From Ruficoccus sp. ZRK36 (GTDB lineage Bacteria; Verrucomicrobiota; Verrucomicrobiia; Opitutales; Cerasicoccaceae): a DNA stretch of 64,000 bases. A model generated the notes under the pieces. It was not told the origin of the DNA. It made no database searches and saw only the letters and a program-made list of their open reading frames with translations. Both the position numbers and the translations under genes were made by a program. Numbering within the stretch: the stretch's first letter is position 1; the number at the start of each line of letters is the position of its first letter. Positions 39,297-48,376 of this stretch are shown here, one piece after another. The stretch is from the NCBI RefSeq assembly GCF_019603315.1, contig NZ_CP080649.1, forward strand, positions 573,501 through 637,500, read 5' to 3'.

Positions 39297-40136
39297 TCAA
39301 GGCAGCCAGGGGAACTGGCTGAAGTCAGGCTTACGCTTTTCGACGTAGGCGCGGCGGCCCTCGTCACCCTGCTCGGTTAAGTAGTACAGCAGCGTCGCGT
39401 TACCGGCCAGCTCCTGCAACCCCTGCTGGCCGTCCACATCCGCGTTAAAGGCACTCTTGAGACAGCGGATGGAGAGCGGGCTGTGCTGCATGATCTCGCG
39501 CGCCCACTGCACACCCTCCTCCTGTAAGCGGTCCACCGGCACGACCTCATTGACGAGGCCCATTTCCTTGGCCTGCTCAGCGTTGTACTGGCGGCAAAGA
39601 TACCAGATCTCGCGCGCCTTCTTCTGGCCGACGATGCGAGCGAGATAGCTCGACCCAAACCCGCCGTCGAAGCTCCCGACCTTCGGGCCGGTCTGCCCAA
39701 AGACGGCGTTGTCGGCCGCGATAGTCAGGTCGCAGACCACGTGCAGCACGTGGCCACCGCCGATCGCGTACCCGGCCACGAGCGCGATCACGACCTTTGG
39801 CATGGAGCGGATAAGCTTTTGCAGGTCGAGTACGTTGAGGCGCGGCACCCCGTCCTTACCCTGGTAGCCACCTGCCTGATGGCCACGGATTTTCTGGTCG
39901 CCCCCGGCACAGAAGGCGTACTTGCCGTCGGTCTGCGGATTGGCACCAGTCAGCAGGACCACGCCGACCTTGGGGTCTTCACGCGCATCGGTAAAGGCGC
40001 AGATCATCTCGGCCACCGTATCCGGGGTAAAGGCGTTGCGGCGGTGCGGGCGGTTGATCGTCACGCGGGCAATACCCTCGCCCTCCAGCTTCTCGTATAC
40101 GATTTCTTCAAAATCCCTGACTTTGGTCCAATTCAT
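39297..40136 (-). CDS. menB: 1,4-dihydroxy-2-naphthoyl-CoA synthase
   Basis: 279 aa crotonase-fold enzyme that closes the naphthoate ring in menaquinone synthesis. It starts [16 protein letters not shown], and the oxyanion-hole motifs are [11 protein letters not shown] and [37 protein letters not shown], with the MenB-specific aspartate, rules out a generic enoyl-CoA hydratase. The ATG at 40136 has GGGG upstream; 14 residues of open frame before it are not conserved. It is the last gene of menF-menD-menB on the minus strand, 97 nt after menD. Confidence 0.97.
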   Translation of the reverse strand: MNWTKVRDFEEIVYEKLEGEGIARVTINRPHRRNAFTPDTVAEMICAFTDAREDPKVGVVLLTGANPQTDGKYAFCAGGDQKIRGHQAGGYQGKDGVPRLNVLDLQKLIRSMPKVVIALVAGYAIGGGHVLHVVCDLTIAADNAVFGQTGPKVGSFDGGFGSSYLARIVGQKKAREIWYLCRQYNAEQAKEMGLVNEVVPVDRLQEEGVQWAREIMQHSPLSIRCLKSAFNADVDGQQGLQELAGNATLLYYLTEQGDEGRRAYVEKRKPDFSQFPWLP

Positions 40137-40233
40137 GACCCCAAACCATGACAACCCCGCCCCGCTTTGACAAGCCAAGCGGCACCGAACTATTCACCCC
40201 CGAGACAGAACCTCCCGGAAAAACGCGACGCTG

Positions 40234-42393
40234 CTACTTTTCTTGGTCTCCAGCGCTGCTGTCGGGCTTTGCGGGAGCATCATCCTGACTCGACGTCTTT
40301 CGACGCGGGCGGCGAGCAGTCTGCTTACGGGCCGCAGCCTTACGGGCGGTTTTCTTCTTCGGCGTCGCAGCCGTCTTTCGAGCAGCCTTCTTCACGGGCT
40401 TTTTCTTAGCGGTATCAGCAGCCGGCGCCTCAGGAGCCTCGGCAGGCGGCACGTCTACCTCAGTTTTATCCGGACCACGATCCGCCTCTGGTTGCTCGGG
40501 AGCATTCTGTTCAGAAGCTGGCGTCGGTCCCGCATCTTTCGGCGCAGGGCGATCTTTAGCATGCGAGCGGCGACGCGGGCGGCTTTTCTTTTTCGAGCTA
40601 CCGCCCTCAGGTTCGACACGTTCGCGCGACTCGGGCGATGCGGAGGCGTTACCGGCTACATGCTTTTGCGAAGACACATTAGCAGCATCACCACCGAGCA
40701 GTTCCTTACGCAGGGGCACATCATCAGCGGGGTCGGTCACCACCTCGATGATGCGCAGGCCCTGCTTCGGTAACTGGCTTACGAGCCGGTCCAGCTCGGG
40801 CCAATCCTTCGGCTTGATGTATTCGATGCCGTGCGCGGCAGCCAGCTTCTCAAAGTCCACCTGCTGCGGGGTGGCAAAGTAGTCCTCAAACGGCGGATCA
40901 AACTCGCGGATCGGGAGGTTTTCAAAAATGCGCCCGCCACCGTTGTTGACGAGGATCACGGTCAGGCTGCCCCGCAGACGCGGAGCCGAGAGCAGCCCGT
41001 TACTGTCATGCAGAAAAGCCAGATCGCCCGTCAGCAGGACAGCTGGCTTGCCATCATGGGCCAGGCCAAGTGCAGTCGAGAGCGTACCGTCGATACCGTT
41101 CGCCCCCCGATTCGCCTGCACGCGGTACCCACGCTCAGACGGGAGCCAAAACAACTCCGCGTCGCGCACCGGCATACTCGCCGCCACCAGCACCGGTGTA
41201 CGCTCGGGTAGACGCCGCGAAAGCAGCCAAGGAATTTTTCCCTCAAAAAACGATTCGCATGAGCGTAGTTGATTTTGGATACGACCCGCAAACTCGCGAT
41301 CCCTCCGCAGCCACTGCTCGGTGTAGCGCGAGAGCGGCGAGGGCCGCATATCCAGCGGCTCAGCGTACACATCGTCCCCCAGTCGCAGGTGCATCGTGCG
41401 CGCATGCGCGCTGTCGAGGTTACGGTACGAGCTGTCGATAATGAGCGTATCAGCCTCGGCCTCCGCCAGCCAGGTCCGCAAAATCTTACTCGTGGGCAGG
41501 TCCCCAAACTGGAGCACAAAGTCCGGGCGTTGACGCTCGGCCCAGGCCCGGTCACGCAGGAGTGCGTGATAGTTGGTCACCAGCGGAGCCTCCTTCGGGG
41601 CATGTGCGCGCAGTGGCGATAGCACATCCGCCAGCACAGGCCAGCCAAGTTGTTTCGCCATGCCGAAAACCGTCTCGGCATAGGCCGCGGGATTCTCCAC
41701 CTGTGCGCACCCGGCCACGATCAGCCCGCGCTCGTGGGGCTCGATCGCATCGAACTGCGCAGCGGTACCGGACACCTGTGGCGGGCACACGCCTGCCAAA
41801 AATTCATCGAGTTTGAAGCCCTTGGGCAGGAACGGCTCGGGGCTTTCAACCGGAGCGAGCGGATCGCGAAAGGGGACATTGAGGTGCACCGGGCCGGGCA
41901 GAGGTGTCAGGCTGCGGCGCACGGCGTGGCGCAGCGTCTGGCGCAGGTAGCGCAGGCGATCCACGCCGGGCAGTGCCAGTTCATGCTCCCATACCGCATA
42001 GCTGCCAAACAGCTTACGCTGGTCGATCGTCTGCCCGGAGGCACAGTCGCGCATTTCGGGAGGGCGGTCGGCGGTGAGCACGATCAGCGGCAGGCCGCTC
42101 ATCTGGGCCTCGATCACTGCGGGAAAATAATTCGCGCCTGCGGTACCTGAAGTGCACACGAGTACGACGGGCTTACCGGTGCGGCGGACCAACCCGAGAG
42201 CAAAGAACCCAGCCGAGCGCTCATCCAATACAGGGACGGCCTCGATCTCCGCACTCGTCGCAAAGGCCAGGGTCAGCGGTGCCGAGCGCGAACCGGGCGA
42301 GATCACCGCGTGCCGCACACCGAGGCGGGCCAGCGTCTCGGCGATGAGACCACCCCAAAATACGTTGAGATTTGCCAGGCAGAGTTTGTCCAT
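40234..42393 (-). CDS. menD: SEPHCHC synthase MenD with a histone-H1-like C-terminal tail
   Basis: 719 aa from the ATG at 42393. MenD is a thiamine-diphosphate enzyme that joins isochorismate with 2-oxoglutarate. The first 565 or so residues are a normal MenD: VISPGSRSAPLTLAFA, the catalytic-Glu block VPVLDERSAGFFALG, VCTSGTAGANYFPA, and the cofactor region TGDLAFLHDSNGLL with NNGGGRIFENLP. The last 152 residues are extra. They have an acidic/proline-rich stretch and then an Ala/Lys/Arg-rich end (KKKPVKKAARKTAATPKKK) resembling histone H1 tails. No stop or frameshift separates the two parts. The tail may bind DNA, RNA or membranes. Confidence 0.95.
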   Translation of the reverse strand: MDKLCLANLNVFWGGLIAETLARLGVRHAVISPGSRSAPLTLAFATSAEIEAVPVLDERSAGFFALGLVRRTGKPVVLVCTSGTAGANYFPAVIEAQMSGLPLIVLTADRPPEMRDCASGQTIDQRKLFGSYAVWEHELALPGVDRLRYLRQTLRHAVRRSLTPLPGPVHLNVPFRDPLAPVESPEPFLPKGFKLDEFLAGVCPPQVSGTAAQFDAIEPHERGLIVAGCAQVENPAAYAETVFGMAKQLGWPVLADVLSPLRAHAPKEAPLVTNYHALLRDRAWAERQRPDFVLQFGDLPTSKILRTWLAEAEADTLIIDSSYRNLDSAHARTMHLRLGDDVYAEPLDMRPSPLSRYTEQWLRRDREFAGRIQNQLRSCESFFEGKIPWLLSRRLPERTPVLVAASMPVRDAELFWLPSERGYRVQANRGANGIDGTLSTALGLAHDGKPAVLLTGDLAFLHDSNGLLSAPRLRGSLTVILVNNGGGRIFENLPIREFDPPFEDYFATPQQVDFEKLAAAHGIEYIKPKDWPELDRLVSQLPKQGLRIIEVVTDPADDVPLRKELLGGDAANVSSQKHVAGNASASPESRERVEPEGGSSKKKSRPRRRSHAKDRPAPKDAGPTPASEQNAPEQPEADRGPDKTEVDVPPAEAPEAPAADTAKKKPVKKAARKTAATPKKKTARKAAARKQTARRPRRKTSSQDDAPAKPDSSAGDQEK

Positions 42394-42471
42394 TACGTGT
42401 CGCTCGCGCTCCCCAGAGCCAAATACAAGCTCTGTTTCCACGCCAGGTATTTGTAGATTAATAGGCGATTT

Positions 42472-43896
42472 TCAGCGGAGCGTATCGAGCATGGCCCGCA
42501 GTTTCAAATCTGTTTCCGCCTTTTCGCGAGCCGGGTCGGACCCCTCGACCACACCAACACCCGCATAGAGGCGGGCTCGATTCCCCTCGACCAGCGCCGA
42601 GCGGATCGCCACGACAAAGTCGCCCTCACCGCGATAGTCGATCCATCCCAGGGCGCCCGCATAGAGACCGCGGTCAAAGTTTTCGATGCGCCCGATGTGC
42701 GGGACGGCATCCTCGCGCGGCACGCCGCCAACAGCGGGCGTCGGGTGCAGTGCACCGGCGGCATCCAGCAGCGAAACACTTTGCGGCAGCACTGCCTCGA
42801 TCGGCGTTAGCAGATGCTGGACATTGGGCAACTTGAGCAGGCGCGGCTGGGCGGCGCATTCCGGATCAAGCCCGAGCGCGCGCAGGCGCCGCTCGATGGC
42901 GTCAGCCACATGTCGATGCTCGCGCAAATCCTTATCGCAGGCGAGTAGCTCCGCCCCCAGACGGGCATCGTCACCAGCGCGTTTACCGCGCGGCGCAGAT
43001 CCGGCCAGAGCACCGGTGATCAAGCGCCCGTTCACCGCCTGAGCCAAACGCTCAGGGGTCGCGCCGATCAGGCTGCGTCCATCGCCGCCGGAAAAAGAAA
43101 AGGCGAAGCACGCCGGGTAGCTCTCACGCAGGGCGTTGAGCGTCTCCAGTGGGTTAAAGTCACGCTCAGCCTCAAGATCGACCGCACGCGCAAGCACGAT
43201 CTTACGGTAGAGCCCGCTGCGAATATCTGCCAGCGCCTGCGTCACGGCCTCGGGGAACCACCTCTCACCACCCACGTCATGGTTTTTGAATACAGCAGGG
43301 GGCGCAGCCTCGTCCGCAGGCATGGCGGCGTAGTCGAAGACGGAGAATTTTGTGTGCGCGGCGAGGACCTTTTCCGCCAGCAGTTCGATCGGGGCATCGG
43401 CCGTCACCGGCACATTCGCCACTGCCGTCGATACCCCCTGCCGGCGAGCGACCTGCCAGCGGGGAATAAAAACCGTACCCGGCGCGAATGAAGACGGGTC
43501 GCTTCCTCGCTCTTCCGAGAAAGTAAAAGCCGCAAAGGCACGCGGTCCACTATGAGCGCAGTCGAGATCGCCGATGGCGATCGTGTTGTCCCAGACCTGA
43601 GCGAGCCAGTCCCGCGTCTGCGCGAAGCGGTCCGGCCCGGTGAAGCTAGCACTCAGGATAGCCTCGGCTCCGGCCACGGCCTCGTCCGACTGCGGCTGCT
43701 CCAGGTACATGTGCAGTTCGCCCGGCTCGTAGATGGACTCCAGCACGGCAAGCGGGTCGATGTGCTTGACCGCGAGAGAAATGCTGGCCAGTTGCGGGCG
43801 GCCCTTCTTCGCGGCCACTTCACGCACATACCCGAGAAAGCCCAGCAGGCCCTGCGGGTCGCGATTCGGGAAACGCTCTGATGGGACGATCTCCAT
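42472..43896 (-). CDS. menF: Isochorismate synthase
   Basis: 474 aa chorismate-using enzyme of the MenF/EntC type, which makes isochorismate, the first committed step to menaquinone. The conserved C-terminal catalytic half contains IVLARAVDLEAE, CFAFSFSGGDGRSLIGATPERL, the ITGALAGSAPRGK loop, HPTPAVGGVPRE and FDRGLYAGALGWID. It is first in the minus-strand men cluster, 78 nt before menD. menC, menE and menA are absent from this window, so the pathway is split. The ATG at 43896 fits the usual N-terminus. Confidence 0.95.
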   Translation of the reverse strand: MEIVPSERFPNRDPQGLLGFLGYVREVAAKKGRPQLASISLAVKHIDPLAVLESIYEPGELHMYLEQPQSDEAVAGAEAILSASFTGPDRFAQTRDWLAQVWDNTIAIGDLDCAHSGPRAFAAFTFSEERGSDPSSFAPGTVFIPRWQVARRQGVSTAVANVPVTADAPIELLAEKVLAAHTKFSVFDYAAMPADEAAPPAVFKNHDVGGERWFPEAVTQALADIRSGLYRKIVLARAVDLEAERDFNPLETLNALRESYPACFAFSFSGGDGRSLIGATPERLAQAVNGRLITGALAGSAPRGKRAGDDARLGAELLACDKDLREHRHVADAIERRLRALGLDPECAAQPRLLKLPNVQHLLTPIEAVLPQSVSLLDAAGALHPTPAVGGVPREDAVPHIGRIENFDRGLYAGALGWIDYRGEGDFVVAIRSALVEGNRARLYAGVGVVEGSDPAREKAETDLKLRAMLDTLR

Positions 43897-43937
43897 GCCG
43901 TCAGCTAGTCACATCTTCTATCAATAAAATCTAAAGA

Positions 43938-44001
43938 TTAGCCACAGAGACACAGAGAGCACAGAGTTATTTTTTCTCAGTGTCCTCTGTAACTCAGTGG
44001 C
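43938..44001. repeat. Self-complementary CACAGAG-type repeat
   Basis: Left arm from 43938 (TTAGCCACAGAG, then CACAGAGAGCACAGAG) and right arm 43976-44001 (CTCAGTGTCCTCTGTAACTC, then AGTGGC) are imperfect inverted copies around a T-rich spacer. The same CACAGAG motif forms the inverted repeats at 49493-49520 and 49931-49963. It sits between menF and metG. Confidence 0.65.
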
Positions 44002-44004
44002 CAT

Positions 44005-45549
44005 TTACGACTCGCTTTGCGGACGGGGGAAGAGAATGGTCTTTTCGCCGAGAGTCTTGCCTTCGAGGCGGTAGTCCCAGTCGAGGTTGCCCGCGTAGGC
44101 GGTGACGGCATCGGTGCCGAGCAAGCCGAGCGTTTTCTCGGCCACGCCGGGCATGACGGGCGTCAGCAGCACGCAGGCCAGGCGCAGGCCCTCGGCCATG
44201 GTGGCGAGCGAGGTCTCGAGCTTGGCCTTGTCGGCGGGGTCTTCGGACTTGGCCAGCTTCCAGGGGGCGCGGATCTCCGCGTAGCGGTTGATGGCACGGA
44301 TGAAGGCGAAGGTCTTGTCGAGGCCGTTGTGGAACTGGAACTGCTCGAAGCGCTCCTGCACCTCGGGGTGCGTTTCGTTCCAGAGCTTGCGCAGCTCCTG
44401 CTCGGGCTCTTCGTTCACCGTAGCGGCGGGGATGGTGCCGCCCTCACAGTAGCGGCCGCCCATGTTGAGCAGGCGCGAGAGGAGGTTACCGAGGTCGTTA
44501 CCGAGGTCATCGGTATAGCGGGTGAGGAACTGCTCAGTCGTGAAGTCGCTGTCCTGCCCCACGGTCATCTCGCGGATGAAGAAATACCGCAGTGAGTCGG
44601 CACCGAACTTCTCGGCCAGCTCAAAGGGGTCCACGATGTTGCCCGCGCTCTTGGACATTTTCTGGCCGGAGAGATTCCACCAGCCGTGCACCAGCAGGTG
44701 GCGCGGCAGCTCGATGCCCGAGGCCTTGAGCATGATGGGCCAGTAAACAGCGTGCGGGGGCACGAGGATGTCCTTACCGATGACGTGGAAGTCCGCCGGC
44801 CAGCGCTTTTCGAAGTCGCCGGTGCCGTCCCCGTAGCCGGGTGCGCTGATGTAGTTCGTCAGCGCATCAAACCAAACGTAGGTCACATAGTCCTCGTCGA
44901 AGGGTAGCGGGATGCCCCACTCCAGGCGCTCCTTGGGGCGGGAAATGCACAGGTCGTTCAGCGGCTCCTTGAGGAACTCCAGCACCTGCTTCTGGCGGAA
45001 GCGCGGGAAGATGAAGTCCTCCTGCGTCTTGAGGAAGTCGATCAGCCAGTCCTGATACTGGCTCAGCTTGAAGAAGTAGTTCTTCTCGGTGATCTCGATC
45101 ACCTCGCCGAAGATTTCCGGCCACTTACCGTCGACCTTGTCCTTCTCCTGGAGGAACTGCTCCTGGCGCGGGCTGTAAAAGCCACTGTACTCGGCCTGGT
45201 AGATCTCACCCTTGTCGAAGAGCTGCTGCAGGATGCCCCGGACCACGTCTTTGTGGCGCGGCTCGGTGGTGCGGATAAAGTCATCGTTGGAGATGAGCAG
45301 CTCGGAGCATAGCCGCTGAAACTGCCCGGCGACGTTGTCGCAGAACTCCTGCGGCTCGATCCCCTGCTTACGGGCGCTCATCTGGACCTTCTGTCCGTGC
45401 TCGTCCAGCCCGGTCAGGAAGTACACTTCGTCCCCCTGCAAGCGACGATGCCGACAGATAACATCGGAGAGCACCTTTTCATAGGCGTGCCCGATGTGCG
45501 GCGAGCCGTTTGCGTAGTCAATAGCGGTCGTGAGCGTAAAAGTCTTCAT
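44005..45549 (-). CDS. metG: Methionyl-tRNA synthetase
   Basis: 514 aa from the ATG at 45549. This class I enzyme charges tRNA-Met. HIGH is in YANGSPHIGHAYEKV and KMSKS is in NLSGQKMSKSAGN. The connective-peptide region reads SGFYSPRQEQF, so the cysteines of the zinc knuckle are absent, as in zinc-free MetRS types. The protein ends after the anticodon domain with no C-terminal dimerisation module, giving the short form. The 14-codon upstream extension is discarded. It lies downstream of the ribD-rdgB pair on the same strand, with 166 nt between. Confidence 0.97.
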   Translation of the reverse strand: MKTFTLTTAIDYANGSPHIGHAYEKVLSDVICRHRRLQGDEVYFLTGLDEHGQKVQMSARKQGIEPQEFCDNVAGQFQRLCSELLISNDDFIRTTEPRHKDVVRGILQQLFDKGEIYQAEYSGFYSPRQEQFLQEKDKVDGKWPEIFGEVIEITEKNYFFKLSQYQDWLIDFLKTQEDFIFPRFRQKQVLEFLKEPLNDLCISRPKERLEWGIPLPFDEDYVTYVWFDALTNYISAPGYGDGTGDFEKRWPADFHVIGKDILVPPHAVYWPIMLKASGIELPRHLLVHGWWNLSGQKMSKSAGNIVDPFELAEKFGADSLRYFFIREMTVGQDSDFTTEQFLTRYTDDLGNDLGNLLSRLLNMGGRYCEGGTIPAATVNEEPEQELRKLWNETHPEVQERFEQFQFHNGLDKTFAFIRAINRYAEIRAPWKLAKSEDPADKAKLETSLATMAEGLRLACVLLTPVMPGVAEKTLGLLGTDAVTAYAGNLDWDYRLEGKTLGEKTILFPRPQSES

Positions 45550-45690
45550 GGCCAAAGCGACAAGCAAACCGCCCCCACCCCTAAAGCTCAACCCAAAATG
45601 TGCGTGGCCGCACGGGACACTGAGGGGCGACGCCCCTACGGCACTGCTTGCCTACCCCTGGCAGGGCAAGTCCTGCACCCGGCATGGATC

Positions 45691-45707
45691 TGGGCTGCAT
45701 AAGCCCA
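45691..45707 (-). terminator. Hairpin just past the rdgB stop
   Basis: TGGGCT and AGCCCA pair around GCATA, 9 nt beyond the rdgB stop. A second GCAGG/CCTGC hairpin lies at 45661-45676. No T-run follows, so the terminator role is tentative. Confidence 0.4.
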
Positions 45708-45715
45708 GAGAACCT

Positions 45716-46330
45716 CTATGCGTCGCCCTTCAGCCACTCGATCAGGGCCTGAACAGCACGGGCGCGGTGGCTGATGGAGTTTTTCACCTCCTCGCCCAGC
45801 TGCGCGAATGTCTCCTCATAGCCCTCCGGCACAAACAGCGGATCGTAGCCAAAGCCGCCCAGACCCCGACGGGTCTGGATAATCCGGCCCGGACACTCAC
45901 CGGTGAAGATGTGTTCGCGGCCCTGACGGTCGAGCAGGACAAAGCAGCAGACGAACTTCGCGGTCCGGCGGGTGGCCGGCACCATAGCCAGCTCGTCCAT
46001 CAGACGGCGGTTGTTATCGTCGTCAGTCGAGCCGACACCGGCATAGCGGGCGGAGAGGATACCCGGAGCCCCGGACAGGATGTTTACGCACAGGCCGCTG
46101 TCATCGGCCAGCGCCCAGGCGCCTTCCGGCAGCTTAGAGGCGAGTGCCTCGGCCTTGAGCCGGGCGTTGGCGGCAAAGGTTTTGCCGTTTTCGTCCACCT
46201 CGGGCATGCCGCCAAGGGCTTTGGCGGACTCGACCTTTACCGGCAGCCCGGAGGCAGCCAGCATGGCGGCGATTTCTTCAACTTTGTGGGCGTTGCCCGT
46301 GGCAAGATAGATCGTGGTATTTTGCGTCAT
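45716..46330 (-). CDS. rdgB: XTP/dITP diphosphatase (non-canonical purine NTP pyrophosphatase)
   Basis: 204 aa HAM1-family house-cleaning enzyme that hydrolyses dITP, XTP and similar nucleotides before they enter DNA or RNA. It shows the nucleotide-binding start IYLATGNAHKVEEI, ALADDSGLCVNILSGAPGI with the catalytic Asp, and GFGYDPLFVPEGYEETFA. The ATG overlaps the ribD stop by 4 nt, so the two are cotranscribed. Linking purine cleanup with riboflavin synthesis (which uses GTP) is a plausible but unproven reason for the pairing. Confidence 0.96.
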   Translation of the reverse strand: MTQNTTIYLATGNAHKVEEIAAMLAASGLPVKVESAKALGGMPEVDENGKTFAANARLKAEALASKLPEGAWALADDSGLCVNILSGAPGILSARYAGVGSTDDDNNRRLMDELAMVPATRRTAKFVCCFVLLDRQGREHIFTGECPGRIIQTRRGLGGFGYDPLFVPEGYEETFAQLGEEVKNSISHRARAVQALIEWLKGDA

Positions 46331-47436
46331 GTAGGATACTCGATGTGACCGCGCATCAGCTGGTCGTCCCCGTGAAGGGCGTGGCGGATGTTTTTCAGGC
46401 GGGGGGCAGCATCGAGTGTCGTAGAAACAAGCCCTTGCAGGGCGGGCAGGGCCTCCGGGTCGGCCAGAAAGACCGGCGCGCGGTAGGCGAAGAGGTAGTC
46501 GATCCGGTGCTCCTCAAGCAGGAGCCCCAGCAAGCTGGAGCCACCCTCGACATAGAGGCCGGTGATCTTGGCCTGAGCGCACTTTTCCAGCACGGCGTCG
46601 AAGAAGTGCTCGGCGTGCATGTTCCAGACCGCCACGCCCTGCTTTTCGAGGAGCTTGAGGCGGCGGGGGGCGTCGGCCGAATCGGTCACGACAATGGTAT
46701 TCGCACGCCACTCGTCGGAGTAAACCTGGGGCAGCGGGTCGCGCACGGTGCGCAGAGTGCGGTCGAAAATGAAACGGATGGGGCAGGAGGTTTCCTCCAG
46801 GCGGCTGGTCAGCGCGGGGTTATCGGTGCGCAGGGTGTTCGAACCGACGGCGATAGCCGGGAAGTAGCGGCGCCAGCGGTGCACATCGCGGCGCGCCTCC
46901 TCACCGGTGATCCACTTGGAGTTCCCCTCACGGGTAGCGGTGCGCCCATCGAGGGTAGCGGCGATCTTGGCAGCCACCAGCGGGCGCTGATTCACGATCC
47001 AGTGGTTAAAAATCAGGTTCAGGTCCTCGCAGTCCTTTTCCAGGACCCCGGAAATGACCTCCACGCCATTCTCACGCATGTAGTCGTAGCCTCGCCCGGC
47101 GTGGGCGGGGTTCGGGTCAGTCGCACCGACTACCACCTTGAGGATACCGGCACGGCGAATGGCCTCCGTGCAGGGCGGCGTGCGCCCCTCTGTGCAGCAA
47201 GGCTCCAGCGTCACATAGAGCACGGCACCGGGCTTGGGATCGCGCCCAAGCGCCCGGATGGCAGCGACCTCGGCATGGGCCTCACCGGCCTTCTCGTGCC
47301 AGCCCTCGGCCACGACCTTACCCTCCTCCACGATGAGCGCGCCCACCAGCGGGTTCGGGTGGGTCTTGCCCCAACCGCGCTTGGCCAGAGCGATCGCGCG
47401 TCGCATAAAGGTGGTATGGGCCGGATCAATACTCAT
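46327..47436 (-). CDS. ribD: Bifunctional riboflavin biosynthesis deaminase/reductase
   Basis: 369 aa. The N-terminal deaminase has the zinc motifs HAEVAAI and PCCTEGRTPPC; the C-terminal reductase begins near residue 150 with AAKIAATLDGRTATREGNSKWI and has LYVEGGSSLLGLLLEE. Together they convert the GTP-derived diaminohydroxy-phosphoribosylamino-pyrimidine to the ribitylamino product. No FMN riboswitch was recognised in the 223 nt upstream, which instead hold repeat copy E. The 3' end overlaps rdgB by 4 nt. Confidence 0.96.
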   Translation of the reverse strand: MSIDPAHTTFMRRAIALAKRGWGKTHPNPLVGALIVEEGKVVAEGWHEKAGEAHAEVAAIRALGRDPKPGAVLYVTLEPCCTEGRTPPCTEAIRRAGILKVVVGATDPNPAHAGRGYDYMRENGVEVISGVLEKDCEDLNLIFNHWIVNQRPLVAAKIAATLDGRTATREGNSKWITGEEARRDVHRWRRYFPAIAVGSNTLRTDNPALTSRLEETSCPIRFIFDRTLRTVRDPLPQVYSDEWRANTIVVTDSADAPRRLKLLEKQGVAVWNMHAEHFFDAVLEKCAQAKITGLYVEGGSSLLGLLLEEHRIDYLFAYRAPVFLADPEALPALQGLVSTTLDAAPRLKNIRHALHGDDQLMRGHIEYPT

Positions 47437-47573
47437 GCAACTTACCGGTCTACGTCTTCACCCGGTCCCGTGGCGAGGGAAATATTTGTCACTATCTGGT
47501 AACGCTGCGGTGCGTGACCGAATGGCTGAAAAGCGGGTGCGCGTAGCCTCACTATCGATGCTACGCTCGTGTC

Positions 47574-47660
47574 AGTTGACAAAAGAAACGCGCTCATGGC
47601 ATATTCCCCTGAAAATGCCAAGGTGATCCGAAGGATCACGGGTCCAGGGCTAGCCCTGGC
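47574..47660 (+). repeat. Dispersed repeat family 2, copy E
   Basis: About 85 nt similar to copy F at 10796-10881: AGAAACGCG, TGGCAT, CCTGAAAATGCC, GGATCACGGGT, CAGGGC. The right end is the CCAGGGCTAGCCCTGG hairpin. It lies between the ribD start and the end of the metallo-hydrolase gene. A GTAGC/GCTAC-type hairpin (about 47543-47565) lies to its left. Confidence 0.55.
47644..47659 (-). terminator. Perfect palindrome abutting the metallo-hydrolase stop
   Basis: CCAGGGCTAGCCCTGG is a perfect 16-bp palindrome touching the TAG stop (47660-47662) of the minus-strand gene. No T-run follows. Confidence 0.4.
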
Positions 47661-48286
47661 TAGGCTGTTACGTAGGGGTTGTTTTTCTTTTCGTAGCCGA
47701 CGCTGGTGACGGGGCCGTGGCCGGGATAGATCACCGTATCGTCGGGCAGGGTAAAGAGCTGGGTCTTGATCGAACGCTCCAGCGTCGGCCAGTCGCCACC
47801 GGGCAGGTCCGGGCGGCCCACGCTGCCCGCGAAGATCGCGTCGCCGACCACGCAGCACTTCTCCTCGGGGAAGTAGATCGCAATATTGCCGGGCGAGTGG
47901 CCGGGTACGTGGCGGATTTCCGCCTCCTGCCCAAGGAGTTGCACCTTTTCACCGGCCTTGAGGATGCGGTCCACTTTCGCGCCGGGGATCTCGAAGCCGG
48001 GCGGCAGAAAAGCGGCCTGCTGCATCGGCTCCTCGATCCACACCCGGTCGTCCTCGTGGGCCCAGACCGGGATCTTCGCCCCCTGAAAGGTAGCCGTGTC
48101 GATCATGTGGTCCCAGTGGCCGTGCGTCAGGATGAGCGCGTCGAGCGTCAGGTTTTCCGACTCGATGATGGGTAAAATCTTCTCCCAGGCGGTGGCCGGT
48201 GCGTCAAAAAGCACGGCGTGCTCGCCGTTGTCGAAAAGGATGGCGTTAGTCCCGATGGGCGGCAGTTCGAAGGAACGTATCTGCAT
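47660..48286 (-). CDS. Metallo-beta-lactamase-fold hydrolase (glyoxalase II-like)
   Basis: 208 aa. The metal-binding motif is LTHGHWDHMID (H-x-H-x-D-H), with further ligands in VPGHSPGN, VVGDAIFAGS and YPGHGP. The short form without the C-terminal glyoxalase domain resembles YcbL-type hydrolases, which act on S-lactoylglutathione or other thioesters. Substrate is therefore uncertain. The start at 48286 (MQIRSFELPPIGTN) is the usual family start. It is divergent from leuB over 90 nt, and its stop touches a perfect palindrome. Confidence 0.9.
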   Translation of the reverse strand: MQIRSFELPPIGTNAILFDNGEHAVLFDAPATAWEKILPIIESENLTLDALILTHGHWDHMIDTATFQGAKIPVWAHEDDRVWIEEPMQQAAFLPPGFEIPGAKVDRILKAGEKVQLLGQEAEIRHVPGHSPGNIAIYFPEEKCCVVGDAIFAGSVGRPDLPGGDWPTLERSIKTQLFTLPDDTVIYPGHGPVTSVGYEKKNNPYVTA

Positions 48287-48376
48287 ACGGGTCTCAATTA
48301 ACGCCGGGAACCGCCCGGAGGAAAGGAAAAACGCTTTTCATTCGCCGCGCTCTTCTATTTACTGGCCCGCTTTGCC

